From contig SVRU01000031.1 in the NCBI GenBank assembly GCA_015064665.1, forward strand, positions 1-29,532: a DNA stretch of 29,532 nucleotides. Direction: 5' to 3'. Source of the stretch: Oscillospiraceae bacterium. GTDB lineage: Bacteria; Bacillota_A; Clostridia; Oscillospirales; CAG-272. The position numbers and the translations under genes were made by a program. Under the pieces are notes generated by a model. It had not been told where the DNA came from. It searched no databases and saw only the letters and a list, made by a program, of their open reading frames with translations. Of the stretch, positions 29,329 to 29,532 are shown in pieces. Positions within the stretch are counted from its first letter, which is position 1. Each line of letters begins with the position of its first letter.

Positions 29329-29532
29329 ATGCTAAGAAGATTTTTGTTTGTATTTTTGTTTATATCTGTTGTTTTATTTACGTTTTCTTGTGGCGCAAAC
29401 AACACGTGCGACGCTTGTGTTGATAATAACAGTGATGGCGTTTGTGACGTATGCAAAACGAAAATTGAAGGCGAAGAGGTGAAGGACGTCGTTCTTATCG
29501 AGGACGGAGAAACCACCTTCCAGATAGTTTTG
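29329..29532 (+). CDS. Putative lipoprotein with Cys/Asp-rich segment (partial, runs off the window)
   Basis: The frame begins LRRFLFVFLFISVVLFTFSCG, a hydrophobic leader with a possible lipid-modified Cys21 (the lipobox FTFSC is imperfect). It continues CDACVDNNSDGVCDVCK, a CxxC...DxNxDGxCDxC pattern reminiscent of thrombospondin-3/dockerin-like calcium-binding loops common in surface proteins of Oscillospiraceae. The remainder (EGEEVKDVVLIEDGETTFQI) is the start of an extracytoplasmic domain that is cut off by the window. GCGGAG lies 8 bases before ATG 29329, and the gene is 23 bases after the HprK-like gene, so it is third in the LRR operon. Confidence 0.65.
   Translation, partial: MLRRFLFVFLFISVVLFTFSCGANNTCDACVDNNSDGVCDVCKTKIEGEEVKDVVLIEDGETTFQIVL

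Noticed and set aside
1..29532. CRISPR arrays, tRNA and rRNA genes
   Set aside because: No regularly spaced repeats of the required length, no tRNA-like cloverleaf with a TTC-type T loop and no rRNA-like stretch were seen in the gaps.

Overview
The window reads as a chromosomal segment of an anaerobic, low-to-moderate GC, spore-forming Clostridia-type Firmicute, probably a gut Oscillospirales/Christensenellales relative. This is inferred from a cotJC spore-coat gene fragment, an NfnAB electron-bifurcating transhydrogenase pair, DUF975 and DUF421 membrane proteins, MecA, a QueT transporter behind a likely preQ1 riboswitch, BspA-type leucine-rich repeats, SLH domains and a wrecked Rhs locus. 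Promoters are mostly clear sigma-A boxes with 17-bp spacers, and convergent gene pairs share bidirectional hairpin terminators.

Layout. 1-718: the C-terminus of a large serine recombinase, then a 5'-truncated cotJC. This looks like the end of a mobile element that split a mother-cell sporulation gene. 767-4271: DUF421 membrane protein (-), a divergent FAD/Rieske oxidoreductase (+) and a GH28-like pectin-type glycosidase (-). 4428-7545: nfnA-nfnB-DUF975 operon (+). 7636-9278: queT and an AEC-family transporter (-) behind a preQ1 riboswitch candidate. 9384-9956: mecA (+). 10019-13669: plsY, methyltransferase, tsaE, tsaB, rpiB (-), a tight operon with start/stop overlaps. 13678-15513: a QueG-like double [4Fe-4S] protein (+) and an RluA-type pseudouridine synthase (-), converging on a terminator that encodes the last residues of both. 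15715-16930: sugar-phosphate nucleotidyltransferase with a long hairpin-rich leader. 17127-20826: cytidylate kinase-like protein (-), bifunctional NAD(P)HX epimerase/dehydratase (+) and a two-TM SPFH/band-7 protein (+).

20827-24200 is an accessory region. It holds at least four decayed Rhs/YD-repeat and toxin-tail fragments, three of them next to small ORFs with good ribosome sites that look like immunity genes, plus a membrane-protein gene broken at an A7 run. No full-length Rhs protein remains. It is best read as a polymorphic-toxin graveyard in which immunity genes outlived their toxins.

24281-29532: a secreted protein with an Ig/cadherin-like domain and three SLH repeats (-). Divergent from it is an operon (+) of a 963-aa membrane-anchored BspA-type LRR protein, an HPr-kinase/PEPCK-fold P-loop protein overlapping it by one base, and the start of a Cys/Asp-rich lipoprotein that runs off the window.

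The points most worth following are the cotJC/recombinase junction, the structured or possibly repetitive leader at 15795-15971, the preQ1-controlled queT plus AEC transporter pair, the Rhs immunity remnants, the A_AAA_AAC frameshift site and the LRR/HprK-like operon. All identifications come from reading the sequence; no database searches were run.
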